From Oscillospiraceae bacterium (lineage in GTDB: Bacteria; Bacillota; Clostridia; Oscillospirales; Ruminococcaceae): 33,932 nucleotides of DNA. The DNA lies in the NCBI GenBank assembly GCA_017521825.1, contig JAFXBK010000060.1, forward strand, positions 1 to 33,932. The letters are read 5' to 3'. Position 1 is the first letter of the stretch. Every line of letters starts with the position of its first letter. The notes beneath the pieces are model-generated. The model did no database searches, was not told the DNA's origin, and saw only the letters and a list, made by a program, of their open reading frames with translations. Positions 14,468-19,931 of this stretch are shown here, in pieces. A program made the translations under genes and the position numbers.

Positions 14468-14611
14468 ATGACAAATAAAAACAGAATTTTAACATTATTA
14501 GATGATGAAATGACTGAAAAATTAAAAGAACAAGCAAAAAAAGAAGGAAGAAGTGTATCAAATTTAGTTGCACAAATTATAAAAAAGTATTTAGAAGAGG
14601 TGAAAAAATGA
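14468..14611 (+). CDS. Ribbon-helix-helix (Arc/CopG-type) phage regulator
   Basis: A 47-aa protein, MTNKNRILTLLDDEM then EKLKEQAKKEGRSVSNLVAQ and a IIKKYLEEVKK tail. The pattern strand, helix, GRSVSNLV turn, helix is the ribbon-helix-helix DNA-binding fold, in which dimers bind inverted repeats. It is one of only two phage genes on the plus strand, divergent from the replication promoter and beside a matching inverted repeat, so it most likely represses phage replication genes in the prophage state. GGGGG lies 12 bases before the ATG, a long spacing. It overlaps the next small gene by 4 bp (ATGA). Confidence 0.8.
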   Translation: MTNKNRILTLLDDEMTEKLKEQAKKEGRSVSNLVAQIIKKYLEEVKK

Positions 14612-14673
14612 AGTATTTATTTTCATTTATATTAGTAGGGTTAATATGTAAAATTTTAAGTATTATATTATAA
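14608..14673 (+). CDS. 21-aa hydrophobic peptide coupled to the RHH gene
   Basis: MKYLFSFILVGLICKILSIIL is a single hydrophobic helix with one Lys in the middle. The ATG overlaps the RHH stop (ATGA) and GAGGTG is six bases upstream, so translation is plausible. It ends just before a large hairpin. Small membrane peptides of this kind act as type I toxins or in superinfection exclusion, but no function can be read from the sequence. Confidence 0.45.
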   Translation: MKYLFSFILVGLICKILSIIL

Positions 14674-14674
14674 G

Positions 14675-14719
14675 AAAAGGCAGGAACCGCCGTGTTTACG
14701 GCGGAAATCCTGCCTTTTT
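14675..14719. terminator. Long two-part hairpin: terminator or packaging signal
   Basis: Lower stem AAAAGGCAGGA (14675-14685) / TCCTGCCTTTT (14708-14718), upper stem CCGCCGT (14687-14693) / ACGGCGG (14698-14704), with a small asymmetric bulge. T-rich on both strands, so it can terminate both the RHH unit and the structural operon. It lies just past the assembly genes, the place where Ff phages keep their packaging hairpin. Confidence 0.7.
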
Positions 14720-14748
14720 ATGCTGAATAAAGTGACCGCACGCACAGC

Positions 14749-14808
14749 TTGAGCACGGGTTATATGTTGAGCATGTGATGAGCACAGAGTTTTGAGCACG
14801 GTGCTCAA
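14749..14808. repeat. Cluster of TTGAGCAC-type repeats in the phage intergenic region
   Basis: Direct copies TTGAGCAC (14749), TTGAGCAT (14767), ATGAGCAC (14778) and TTGAGCAC (14792), then an inverted copy GTGCTCAA (14801). The last two make a perfect palindrome TTTGAGCAC-G-GTGCTCAAA. The same octamer is over-represented in host DNA. No gene spans the cluster. Confidence 0.75.
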
Positions 14809-14835
14809 AGGCAAATAAAGGGAGCAAAGCCCCCT

Positions 14836-15024
14836 TTACTCCGATTTTTTATCCAAAAGAGAGGTCTTTTCAGAAAAACTGAAAGCACTATAATCAAATA
14901 CCAATGCCAGAGCGAGAGCAAGCAAAGAAACGAACCAGGGCAGAGCGAGAATACCAATGCCGAAAACCACAAAAAGCAGATTCGCAACAAACCGCATTTT
15001 ATTAGAAAGCCATAAATTAATCAT
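14836..15024 (-). CDS. Small phage membrane protein, last gene of the structural operon
   Basis: A 62-aa protein with one long or two short hydrophobic segments (FVANLLFVVFGIGILALPWF and SLLALALALVFDYSAF) and a charged C-terminal tail (EKTSLLDKKSE). It overlaps the preceding 63-aa gene by 8 bp. It lies after the Zot gene, so an assembly or membrane-pore role is possible. An alternative frame (14805-14990) is less supported because it lacks a coupled start. Confidence 0.6.
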   Translation of the reverse strand: MINLWLSNKMRFVANLLFVVFGIGILALPWFVSLLALALALVFDYSAFSFSEKTSLLDKKSE

Positions 15025-15208
15025 ATTTAATCATCCCAACCTTAATAGCAAAATGATAAAAAATACAACCTAAACCCATACCTGCAAGAAGATAAGCATC
15101 TTCTACATCACAAAAACGAAGTAAAATATCAAAAAAAATTAAATCCATACCTGAAAAAAGAGTAAAAAGACACAACTGTTTAAAAATTTCAAGAATATCA
15201 AACTTCAT
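15017..15208 (-). CDS. Small phage membrane protein after Zot
   Basis: A 63-aa hydrophobic protein with two membrane segments (about residues 9-28 and 38-58). Its ATG overlaps the Zot stop codon (ATGA), so translation is coupled. In Ff phages the assembly ATPase pI works with a shortened partner pXI; this gene could supply an accessory membrane subunit, but there is no sequence evidence beyond position. Confidence 0.62.
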   Translation of the reverse strand: MKFDILEIFKQLCLFTLFSGMDLIFFDILLRFCDVEDAYLLAGMGLGCIFYHFAIKVGMIKYD

Positions 15209-15927
15209 TTAATTTTAATTCCTTTCTTAATCTTCGAGAGAATATCTTTATCTCTTTTAATAGAAATACCTTTTTCCACTTCCACATACGGAAGAATAGG
15301 ACGCTCCGGAGCATCAAAGCTATCGAAATACTTGAAATACTTCGGCATAAAAATCCATTTCCATTCCCAAAAAGGAGCAAATTTCAAGTTATCAGCTACG
15401 CGAGATTCGCCTTGCGAAGAAGCTTCAACAAGAGCAACCTTTCTATTGATAGGACGGCAAAGGCAAATAACATTTCCGAAAGACTGTATAAGATAAAAAC
15501 GGTCTATCAAATCACGGATTTTTTTATCAACATCAAAACTCTGCGAGTTCATATATACAATAACTTTATATTTCCTTTGAAATTTAAAAAAGTTACGATG
15601 ACCATCCGAAAAGGTAGAGTATTTACGGTTATCGAAAGAAATCCCCACTTCGTCCAAAAACAGTACAGAATTAGAAGAGGGAACAAACTTTTCAAGGTCT
15701 TTGGCAGAAATCTGGCGGACACCTTTTATATTAAGACCGGGGATATCACTATAAATGGTATAGCCTTTCTTCATATACTTGAGCATATAGCTAACCATAA
15801 GGAGAGATTTTCCCGCACCTTTTTTTCCGAAGAAGTAATTAAGTTTATAAACATTACGGTACTGATAAGCAAGGATAAGATAAATAGTAAGAAGAAACAA
15901 TAAAAGAAAAAAGAAAAAACGTAACAC
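15205..15927 (-). CDS. Zot/pI-family filamentous phage assembly ATPase
   Basis: A 240-aa protein and the inovirus hallmark. It has an N-terminal membrane helix (FFFFLLLFLLTIYLILA), Walker A GKKGAGKS (residues 34-41), Walker B VLFLDEVG (about 88-95) and the conserved NSQSFDVDKKIRDLIDRFY region with an Arg finger-like pattern. In phages with a single-membrane host it sits in the cell membrane and drives extrusion of coated ssDNA. The membrane helix is at the N-terminus, whereas in Ff pI it follows the ATPase domain. The start is GTG at 15927, behind GAGGTG. Confidence 0.9.
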   Translation of the reverse strand: MLRFFFFLLLFLLTIYLILAYQYRNVYKLNYFFGKKGAGKSLLMVSYMLKYMKKGYTIYSDIPGLNIKGVRQISAKDLEKFVPSSNSVLFLDEVGISFDNRKYSTFSDGHRNFFKFQRKYKVIVYMNSQSFDVDKKIRDLIDRFYLIQSFGNVICLCRPINRKVALVEASSQGESRVADNLKFAPFWEWKWIFMPKYFKYFDSFDAPERPILPYVEVEKGISIKRDKDILSKIKKGIKIK

Positions 15928-15986
15928 AAAAAATCACCTCAAATAGAATTATAGCCCCACCAACAAGGCAGGGCTATTTTCTTGAA

Positions 15987-16163
15987 TCAACCAATGATTC
16001 TACGCACAAGACCGATGCCTGCGCCAACAAGGCCGAGAAGAACAAACATCTGAAGAAGTTCGTTACCGGCAGCGGTAATGCTACCAACGGTGAGTTTAAT
16101 CCACTCGACACCTTCAGTTACAACAAGAGTTGCATTTTCAAGAAGAGCAGCCATAGCTTCCAT
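15987..16163 (-). CDS. Major coat protein (pVIII-like)
   Basis: A 58-aa protein: an acidic, helical N-terminal half (MEAMAALLENATLVVTEGVE), then a hydrophobic core (LLQMFVLLGLVGAGIGL) and a basic tail VRRIIG. This is the classic plan of inovirus major coat proteins: acidic outside, basic end touching the DNA. There is no signal peptide, so insertion would rely on the coat helix itself. It has the strongest ribosome site in the phage (AAAGGAG), as expected for the most abundant virion protein. It lies directly upstream of Zot. Confidence 0.85.
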   Translation of the reverse strand: MEAMAALLENATLVVTEGVEWIKLTVGSITAAGNELLQMFVLLGLVGAGIGLVRRIIG

Positions 16164-16175
16164 GATATCTCCTTT

Positions 16176-16319
16176 TCAGTTTATTTTTATAATAGAGGCA
16201 ATAGCCTTTATTACAACAAGAATAATAGCAAGTCCGACAAAAGCAGAAATCGGAGGAGTTAAAAGAAATTCGGGTAATTTAGTAAGAAACCAAAGGGCAA
16301 AATCTTGCATTTCAGCCAA
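16176..16319 (-). CDS. 47-aa membrane protein, probable minor coat
   Basis: Starts at TTG 16319, nine bases after TTGGGGGTG, giving AEMQDFALWFLTKLPEFL followed by a membrane helix (ISAFVGLAIILVVIKAIASI) and basic end. An upstream extension in frame lacks a ribosome site. It overlaps the 187-aa gene by 8 bp and precedes the major coat. Size and position fit a pVII/pIX-type end-cap protein or a second coat protein. Confidence 0.62.
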   Translation of the reverse strand: MAEMQDFALWFLTKLPEFLLTPPISAFVGLAIILVVIKAIASIIKIN

Positions 16320-16875
16320 TGAGAGCACCCCCAAGTCTAAAAATGCAGTACACAAACAAAGCAAGCATTAAAAAAGAAGCGCACCAGGGATAATCGGGGA
16401 GAACTTCCCTTAAATAACTTGAATAGTTATTCGAGTTTTGATATTCATACTCAACAATAACTGGGTCATAATCGCCAATGACTGAAAGAAGAACAGCCTT
16501 TAAACCCGAAGTATCCGAAGGGGTAATCGGAGCAACTGAAAGGAGTTCAACAGATACAGGCAAGTCGGTATCAGGGTTTATTTCTTCAGGTTCTTCGGTA
16601 GTAACATCTTCAACTGGCGAATTAGATACAGCGTTTGATTCATTAATCGCAGAAACATCATCTTCAAGAACCTCGACTTTTTCGTTTAAAGTATCAATAT
16701 CGGACTGCATACCGTCAAGAACCATATTGAGATACTCATTTTCGGGTTGAGTAAATTCTACAACAGTTTCATCACCGGCGGGTTCAACTTCGGGAGATTC
16801 CATATCAATAGCGAAAGAGTTAACTGTAAAAGAAAGAATCAAAACAGCACATAAGAGAAAAGAAAGAAATTTCAA
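16312..16875 (-). CDS. Secreted, membrane-anchored minor coat candidate
   Basis: A 187-aa protein with a signal peptide (MKFLSFLLCAVLILSFTVNS, cleavage after FA), a very acidic, coiled-coil-prone middle (NMVLDGMQSDIDTLNEKVEV, about residues 50-78) and a C-terminal membrane helix (ASFLMLALFVYCIFRLGGAL). Signal plus C-terminal anchor is the plan of pIII-type proteins, which stay in the membrane until the virion is released. The start is TTG at 16875 behind GGTGG. It may form a tip complex with the frameshifted 485-aa protein. Confidence 0.68.
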   Translation of the reverse strand: MKFLSFLLCAVLILSFTVNSFAIDMESPEVEPAGDETVVEFTQPENEYLNMVLDGMQSDIDTLNEKVEVLEDDVSAINESNAVSNSPVEDVTTEEPEEINPDTDLPVSVELLSVAPITPSDTSGLKAVLLSVIGDYDPVIVEYEYQNSNNYSSYLREVLPDYPWCASFLMLALFVYCIFRLGGALIG

Positions 16876-16883
16876 AAAACCAC

Positions 16884-17069
16884 CTACCTATTATTAAACC
16901 AAGATACACCAAGTAATTTTGAAATAAGAGTAAGAACAACACCTGCAACAATGAAAAAAATAAACCAACTGGCAGGTGTCATATTAGTACCGGGGATTTT
17001 CCAATCGCTAAAAAATTGCCAAATGTTGGGAAAAAGCCATTCAATAAAAGACAAACCGTCTGCGGTCAT
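16884..17069 (-). CDS. 61-aa phage membrane protein
   Basis: Starts at ATG 17069 with GAGGTG seven bases upstream. An aromatic N-terminal half (SFIEWLFPNIWQFFSDW) is followed by one membrane helix (SWFIFFIVAGVVLTLISKLL). Probably a virion-end or assembly protein by position between coat genes. No family recognised. Confidence 0.62.
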   Translation of the reverse strand: MTADGLSFIEWLFPNIWQFFSDWKIPGTNMTPASWFIFFIVAGVVLTLISKLLGVSWFNNR

Positions 17070-17080
17070 ATTTTAACACC

Positions 17081-17227
17081 TCACAAAAAAGGAATAACTT
17101 CGAGAATAAAGGCCACAAGGCGAAAAATTGCTATAACCATAAGAACGGTTAAGGAAACGGAAACAAAAACTGCGAACCAGGTGGGCAGAAAGGCGAAAAG
17201 AGTTGCAAAAAGAACCGGAATCGACAT
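17081..17227 (-). CDS. 48-aa phage membrane protein
   Basis: MSIPVLFATLFAFLPTWFAV continues as a nearly unbroken hydrophobic chain to ILEVIPFL, with one Arg near residue 36. The ATG is one base past the stop of the upstream 50-aa gene (TAAATG), and GCGAGGTGG is the ribosome site. Likely a small coat or assembly protein; short enough to be missed by gene finders. Confidence 0.6.
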   Translation of the reverse strand: MSIPVLFATLFAFLPTWFAVFVSVSLTVLMVIAIFRLVAFILEVIPFL

Positions 17228-17380
17228 TTAACCACCTCGCATATTATAAAAAGTTTTGAAAACAACAATGATAGAAAAAAGTCCTAAAGTCAAATTTGCA
17301 AGAAGCCGAACAGAAAGGGGAAGGTTATACCAAATAGCAAGCCATACTTCAATAGCAGGAAGCAAAGGGTCAACAAGCAT
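17228..17380 (-). CDS. 50-aa phage membrane protein
   Basis: MLVDPLLPAIEVWLAIWYNL followed by PLSVRLLANLTLGLFSIIVV and a FKTFYNMRGG tail: one amphipathic and one membrane helix. Its ATG overlaps the upstream stop (TAATG) and GGGGGCG is the ribosome site, so it is coupled to the minor-coat gene. Small coat or assembly protein by position. Confidence 0.6.
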   Translation of the reverse strand: MLVDPLLPAIEVWLAIWYNLPLSVRLLANLTLGLFSIIVVFKTFYNMRGG

Positions 17381-17874
17381 TATTTAACGCCCCCAAGCAT
17401 TGAATAATATTCTGCCATTCTATCGGCATAATAAGAAGTAACAACTTCGGGTTCATTTACATAAGGAACGGATTGAGCACGAAGTGAATAGGTTGAAACT
17501 GTTTGAATAGGATATTGATTAACAGTAACAATGCCGGAATCCGCAGTATTCGCATAAAAAACAAAACGAAAATATGAAACATTAGAGCTGACAAAAGAAG
17601 AGGGTTTAAAAGAACGTACTCCATTCTCATCTAAAGAGAGAGAATCACCACGATAAGAAGTTAAATATTGACCATTCGCATCAATAAAAAGAACAACAAT
17701 CGGCGAGGCTTCAACAAAACCAAATCCATAAAAATAAATTGTGTCATTCAAACCAACTGGAATATAGCCAGACACAGCAGTATTTGAATCTGAAACCAAA
17801 CCTTGAGCACTATTACTCCAACGGTAACCCGGTAAATATCCAATTCCATTATAAATTTCAGAACCACCAGGCAA
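17380..17874 (-). CDS. Minor coat protein, C-terminal part cut off by a frameshift
   Basis: This 164-aa frame is the natural continuation of the upstream 362-aa frame. It joins through DPDPDPDPDPEPIKNWLPLA if one C is added to the GACCCY repeat near 17926-17943. The segment has a beta-sandwich-like composition (SGYIPVGLNDTIYFYGFGF, VSYFRFVFYANTADSGIV), typical of carbohydrate-binding or virion-tip domains, and no membrane anchor. A restored gene would run 18836-17380 and encode 485 aa. On its own it has no ribosome site, so it is likely expressed only by slippage, by frameshifting, or in siblings with the other repeat length. Confidence 0.65.
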   Translation of the reverse strand: MPGGSEIYNGIGYLPGYRWSNSAQGLVSDSNTAVSGYIPVGLNDTIYFYGFGFVEASPIVVLFIDANGQYLTSYRGDSLSLDENGVRSFKPSSFVSSNVSYFRFVFYANTADSGIVTVNQYPIQTVSTYSLRAQSVPYVNEPEVVTSYYADRMAEYYSMLGGVK

Positions 17875-18836
17875 AGTAGTTGCAAGAGGAAGCCAGTTTT
17901 TAATCGGTTCAGGGTCAGGGTCAGGGTCGGGGTCGGGGTCGGGTCTTCACCGCCACCGCCACCGGAACCACCATTAAAGGTCGGGTCCATAGATTGACCT
18001 GTTTCAGCTGTAAACCATTGAGAGAAGTCCGAACCTTCGGAAATGGATTCCAAAGGCGAAGTAGAAGTACCAACTTCTTCAATAAAATTAAATGATTCGG
18101 TAAAATCAGTAAATTGCTTTGTAAAATCGGTTAACTTTGAAACATCAAGAGAAAGGGCAGAACCGGGATTAAAAAATGTATCTTGTATGTATTGCTGATT
18201 TTCCTTTTGGGATTCTTTAAACGACAAATCTTCATCATCTGCGAGAACTTCCTTTAACTGATGAACATCATTATAAATTGAAGTGTACCAAGAATCGGAA
18301 TAATCTTTCCAACCACTTGAAGCAAGGCCAAAAAGAGTTAAAGAAGCCGAATTTAAATTATCTAATGTTCCCGAAATATCAGGGAGATAAGTTTCAAGGT
18401 AACCAAGATAATAATTCATATCATTTAAATTATCTTGAACAACTTCGGCAAAAGGTTCACCCCAAGAAATTCCATTAAAAAAGGAATCCGAAAAAAATTT
18501 AAATTCATCATTTAAACTGGAAAATTCAGTTAAAATAGAATCCGCAAAAGGTGTAATAAAGGAAGTCTCACCAAAAAGGTTGTTATTAAGACTTGAAAGC
18601 TCATTGAAAATAGAACGCGAAAAATCGTTTATATCCAATAATTGATTCATTGAATTAAGATTCCAGGTTTTCAAATCTTCCAAATCTTCGGAAAAATCTT
18701 GAAACATCCAATAAACATAATAGTCAATGCTATTAAGAGCATCTAATTCGGTATCATTGTCACCGATAGCAAAAGAGGGCATAGCAAACGAAAAAATCAT
18801 AACCATACACAAAAGTAAAGAAATAATTTTTTTCAT
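17748..18836 (-). CDS. Secreted minor coat/adsorption protein, N-terminal part (frameshifted)
   Basis: First gene of the structural operon, starting at ATG 18836 behind AGGGGGC. It has a signal peptide (MKKIISLLLCMVMIFSFAMP, cleavage after SFA), about 240 residues of helical, coiled-coil-like sequence rich in Asp, Phe and Trp repeats (FSEDLEDLKTWNLNSM, FSSLNDEFKFFSDSFF), then a Gly-rich linker (GGSGGGGGED). At the repeat it runs out of frame: PTPTPTLTLTLNRLK and the following about 55 residues are not natural-looking. The intended product is the 485-aa fusion with the downstream frame. Place, signal peptide and Gly linkers match a pIII-type receptor-binding protein. Confidence 0.7.
   Translation of the reverse strand: MKKIISLLLCMVMIFSFAMPSFAIGDNDTELDALNSIDYYVYWMFQDFSEDLEDLKTWNLNSMNQLLDINDFSRSIFNELSSLNNNLFGETSFITPFADSILTEFSSLNDEFKFFSDSFFNGISWGEPFAEVVQDNLNDMNYYLGYLETYLPDISGTLDNLNSASLTLFGLASSGWKDYSDSWYTSIYNDVHQLKEVLADDEDLSFKESQKENQQYIQDTFFNPGSALSLDVSKLTDFTKQFTDFTESFNFIEEVGTSTSPLESISEGSDFSQWFTAETGQSMDPTFNGGSGGGGGEDPTPTPTLTLTLNRLKTGFLLQLLCLVVLKFIMELDIYRVTVGVIVLKVWFQIQILLCLAIFQLV
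17922..17945 (-). repeat. Hexanucleotide GACCCY tandem repeat containing the frameshift
   Basis: On the minus strand, five or so units of GACCCC/GACCCT encode a Asp-Pro linker in one frame. The first unit is one C short (GAAGACCCGACCCC), which throws the gene out of frame. Runs like this slip easily. Confidence 0.8.
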
Positions 18837-18866
18837 AAGCTACGCCCCCTAAATCCTTTAATATAA

Positions 18867-18896
18867 AACTTCGCTAAATAGAAATTTAGCGAAGTT
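18867..18896. other. dif-like Xer site (attR), perfect palindrome upstream of xer
   Basis: Arms ACTTCGCTAAA (18868-18878) and TTTAGCGAAGT (18885-18895) are exact inverted repeats around the 6-bp spacer TAGAAA, the 11-6-11 plan of dif sites. The first five bases match the Firmicutes dif start ACTTC. The site is 27 bp upstream of the xer start codon, as in single-recombinase Xer systems such as XerS and XerH. Insertion has kept this copy intact, so chromosome dimer resolution should still work. Confidence 0.85.
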
Positions 18897-18923
18897 AAGG
18901 GGAGAAAGAAAGGAGTTTTTATA

Positions 18924-19931
18924 ATGAACAAAGACAATTTGAACGACTGCCCGGATTTTCTTCAGGATTTCTTATTTTATATGGAAACCATCAAAGGTCG
19001 CTCTCCGCGTACCGTTGACGGCTATTATATCGATTTAAGATCTTATATTCGCTTTTTAATGATTGATAACGGAATTGTTTCCGATGAAATTGATTATAAA
19101 GAAATCAAAATTCATGATGCAAGTTTTGACTTGATAAAAAACGCCACAAGAACCGATGCCATGCGATTTCTTTCGGAATTCCAGCGAAATCATGATAACG
19201 AAGCAAAAGCACGTTCACGCAAAGTTTCCGCAATAAGATCGTTTTATAAATACCTTACGGTATCCAGCGGAAAGCTTTCCGAAAACCCGATGCTCAATCT
19301 GGAAACTCCAAAACTCAAAAAAACACTTCCGAAATATCTCACACTTGAACAGGCGCTTGAGCTTTTGACTCATGTTGAAACAAACTTTACAGAGCGAGAT
19401 TTCTGCATAATTACGCTGTTTTTGAACTGCGGAATGCGCGTTTCGGAACTTTGCGGAATAAATCTTCACGATATCCGCGATAACCAGCTTAAACTTCTTG
19501 GTAAAGGCAACAAAGAACGAATCGTATATCTCAACGGTTCCTGCCTTACGGCAATAGAAAATTATCTTCGCGTGCTCAATTCCGGAGAAAAAATCAAAAG
19601 AGTTGATAAAAACGCGCTTTTTTTAAACAGATTCGGTAAAAGATTGAGCACACGCGGCGTGGAACAAATCGTGGAACATTGTTTAAAAGAAGCCGGACTT
19701 GACGGAATGGGAATTTCTCCCCATAAGCTCCGCCACACCGCCGCAACCTTGCTTTATCAGGACGCCGGAGTTGATATTCAAGTTTTAAAAGAACTTTTGG
19801 GCCACGAAAGCCTTTCCACAACCGAAATTTACACCCATGTAAGCAACAAACAGATTGAAGATGCTTCCAATAAATCTCCGCTTAAAAACGTTAAACCTCC
19901 GAAGAAAAAAGTTAAAGAACCGACTGAATAA
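18924..19931 (+). CDS. Xer-type tyrosine recombinase
   Basis: A 335-aa host recombinase with an N-terminal SAM-like core-binding domain (FLQDFLFYMETIKGRSPRTV) and a catalytic domain with the full set of residues: Arg in LNCGMRVSELCGI, Lys in LLGKGNKERIVYL, His-x-x-Arg in SPHKLRHTAATLLY, His in LLGHESLSTTEIYTHV and the nucleophile Tyr in the same segment. Length is slightly above XerC/XerD (about 300). It resolves chromosome dimers at dif, and very likely also integrates the phage beside it. AAAGGAG precedes the ATG by about 8 bases. It converges on and overlaps the 3' end of the spoIIM-like gene. I leave the C/D/S letter open because one recombinase may act alone here. Confidence 0.92.
   Translation: MNKDNLNDCPDFLQDFLFYMETIKGRSPRTVDGYYIDLRSYIRFLMIDNGIVSDEIDYKEIKIHDASFDLIKNATRTDAMRFLSEFQRNHDNEAKARSRKVSAIRSFYKYLTVSSGKLSENPMLNLETPKLKKTLPKYLTLEQALELLTHVETNFTERDFCIITLFLNCGMRVSELCGINLHDIRDNQLKLLGKGNKERIVYLNGSCLTAIENYLRVLNSGEKIKRVDKNALFLNRFGKRLSTRGVEQIVEHCLKEAGLDGMGISPHKLRHTAATLLYQDAGVDIQVLKELLGHESLSTTEIYTHVSNKQIEDASNKSPLKNVKPPKKKVKEPTE

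Larger units (their letters stand above)
13039..18896. mobile_element. Filamentous phage (inovirus) prophage integrated at a dif-like site
   Basis: A 5,828-bp unit between the 18-bp direct repeat at 13039 and its copy at 18867. It holds an HUH Rep, a candidate ssDNA-binding protein, a divergent RHH regulator, a Zot/pI ATPase, a pVIII-like coat protein, a chain of small membrane proteins and a secreted minor-coat protein. It carries no integrase of its own, which fits use of the host Xer recombinase. Nearly all genes are on the minus strand. In the circular form the order would be promoter, ssDNA-binding, rep, attP, minor coat, small coat genes, major coat, Zot, intergenic region. The only visible damage is the frameshift in the minor coat gene. 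Confidence 0.9.

Noticed and set aside
17890-17945. Tandem repeat considered as a CRISPR-like or iteron array
   Set aside because: Units are six bases, encode an Asp-Pro linker in the minor coat gene, and there are no spacers.
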